Assembly (NCBI RefSeq): GCF_025961575.1
Contig: NZ_JAOQNX010000005.1
Location: 1-64,000 of the forward strand
Direction of reading: 5' to 3'
From: Rhodoblastus acidophilus
GTDB lineage: Bacteria > Pseudomonadota > Alphaproteobacteria > Rhizobiales > Beijerinckiaceae
Length of the DNA stretch: 64,000 nt
In this document: one piece after another, positions 62,998 to 64,000 of the stretch
Layout: the number at the start of each line of letters is the position of its first letter
How positions within the stretch are numbered: the stretch's first letter is position 1
Program-made: the position numbers and the translations under genes
Notes under the pieces: generated by a model
The model's database searches: none
Seen by the model: only the letters and a program-made list of their open reading frames with translations
What the model was told of the DNA's origin: nothing

Positions 62998-64000
62998 CGC
63001 AGGAATTCGAGGACTTCAGGGCGAATGCCCTGCCACACGTCGAAAAAATCCGCCCAGGAGTCCTGGCGTTTCGCCGCCGCGCCGATCGTGAAGGCGTTGG
63101 CCGTTTTTGCCCGCGCAAACTCCCGCCAGCTGAGCGGCATGGCGACCGGCGCCCCCGGACGCGCGCGCAGCGACCACGGCAGGATGGCGGTGGCCGTGCG
63201 GGTGTTGCGCATCCAGTCGATGAAGATTTTGCCCTTGCGCCGCGTCTTCATCATGGTGGCGACGAAGTTTTGGGGTTTTTCGCGCGCCAGGTTTTTGGCC
63301 ACGGCTTCGGCGAAATCCTGCGCCTCCTCCTGGCTGTTGCTTCCGTTGAGCGGCGCGACGACATGCGCGCCCTTGCCGCCGGACAAAAGCGGCCAGCTTT
63401 TCAGACCCGCCGCTTCGAGCACGTCGCGGATCAGCAGCGCGGCGTCGCGCACCGCCGCAAAGTCCAGGGCCTCGTCCGGGTCGAGATCGAAGACGATGCG
63501 ATCAGGCCTGTCCCAGGCGTCGGCGCGGCACATGCGGCCGTGGATTTCGATGGCGCTGAATTGCGCCGCCGTCGCCAGCCCCTCGGCGGCGTCCAGGGCG
63601 AAATAGGTTTCGTCGGCGGTCGGATCGTGGACCGGGACGATGCCGGCGCTCATGCCCTTCAGCGGATGGCGCTGGAAGAATTTTTGCCCCGCGATTCCGT
63701 CGGGCGCGCGAACCAGGCTGACGGCGCGTTGCGCCAGATGGGGCGCCATGCGCTCGGCCACAGCGGCGTAATAGGCGGCGACCTCCCCCTTGGTGACGCC
63801 ACAGTCGGGAAACATGATTTTGTCGGGATGGGTCAGGCGGCTCTTTGTCATTCTTGGCGCGGGCGGCGGCAGGTCGTCGCGCAGCCGCAGCAGCCGCGCC
63901 TGCCGCAAAAAACCGTCGCCGGTCCAGCCGCCCAGGCCCACTTCGGCCTCGACCGGCTTTTGCCAAAACACGGCGCGCTTCGGCAATTTATCGGCATTGG
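62973..64000 (-). CDS. ligD: LigD-type DNA ligase/polymerase, C-terminal part
   Basis: The visible part begins before the right edge in an open frame. The first forty residues (KRAVFWQKPVEAEVGLGG, then GWTGDGFLRQA) are the end of the ATP-dependent ligase domain; the rest is the LigD polymerase domain, with IVFDLDPDEALDFAAVRDA (the catalytic acids), LLSGGKGAHVVAPL and DWMRNTRTATAILPWSLR. LigD works with Ku in non-homologous end joining; no Ku gene is in the window. The domain order ligase then polymerase is the one seen in Proteobacteria. The upstream part lies outside the window. Confidence 0.9.
   Translation of the reverse strand, partial: NADKLPKRAVFWQKPVEAEVGLGGWTGDGFLRQARLLRLRDDLPPPAPRMTKSRLTHPDKIMFPDCGVTKGEVAAYYAAVAERMAPHLAQRAVSLVRAPDGIAGQKFFQRHPLKGMSAGIVPVHDPTADETYFALDAAEGLATAAQFSAIEIHGRMCRADAWDRPDRIVFDLDPDEALDFAAVRDAALLIRDVLEAAGLKSWPLLSGGKGAHVVAPLNGSNSQEEAQDFAEAVAKNLAREKPQNFVATMMKTRRKGKIFIDWMRNTRTATAILPWSLRARPGAPVAMPLSWREFARAKTANAFTIGAAAKRQDSWADFFDVWQGIRPEVLEFLRQPMPEAR

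Overview
The window is a high-GC alphaproteobacterial chromosome segment, most likely Hyphomicrobiales and possibly the Beijerinckiaceae/Methylocystaceae neighbourhood. This is inferred from the PhyR general-stress regulator with EcfG-type promoter boxes, HWE histidine kinase, EgtB/EgtD pair, LigD ligase, Rhizobiales-type palindromic repeats and the rplU-rpmA-GNAT-obgE-proB order. No rRNA or CRISPR array was seen.

Left part (about 932-31687): an integrated accessory element of about 30.7 kb. It is bounded by an 18-bp perfect direct repeat that is the 3' end of an intact tRNA-Ser(CGA). A DUF6538-type tyrosine integrase lies immediately inside the tRNA-side end. Cargo from left to right: an SNF2-family helicase and a decayed sacsin-like ATPase (minus-strand pair); a plasmid-replicase-like gene; unknown small genes; a mobilisation module (MobC-like protein, relaxase, and a gene nested in another frame inside the relaxase); a DUF6880 protein; a HEPN-like protein; a type I restriction-modification operon (hsdR, hsdM, zeta-like P-loop kinase, small ORF, hsdS, PD-(D/E)XK-like protein); an ArdC-type antirestriction protein; a serine resolvase with a nearby palindrome; a SIR2-NTPase-TPR protein; and the integrase. 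It reads as an integrative mobilisable element carrying a defence island. Phage structural genes are absent.

Middle part (31670-43013): tRNA-Ser, ribosomal proteins L21 and L27, an acetyltransferase, the Obg GTPase, glutamate 5-kinase, an HWE kinase next to PhyR, two small stress-type membrane-associated proteins, an AI-2E family permease with a small overlapping partner gene, and the ergothioneine genes egtB-egtD. A parS-like palindrome lies between obgE and proB.

Right part (43091-64000): small cysteine-rich proteins followed by a heavy-metal RND adaptor and pump (CusB/CusA-like); a LysE exporter; an Rrf2 regulator and a cupin-XRE regulator; a TIGR04325-type methyltransferase; a decayed IS3-family transposase. 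Then comes a tight plus-strand cluster of ABC transporter (binding protein, permease, ATPase), two CoA-transferase-like subunits, an enoyl-CoA hydratase-like enzyme, a CoA-binding/O-acetylhomoserine sulfhydrylase fusion and, after a gap, an alpha/beta hydrolase. These may form an uncharacterised uptake and dissimilation pathway for an organosulfur acid. The window ends with an SDR, an NAD-dependent epimerase-like protein, a zinc-ribbon protein and the C-terminal part of a LigD-type DNA ligase running off the right edge.
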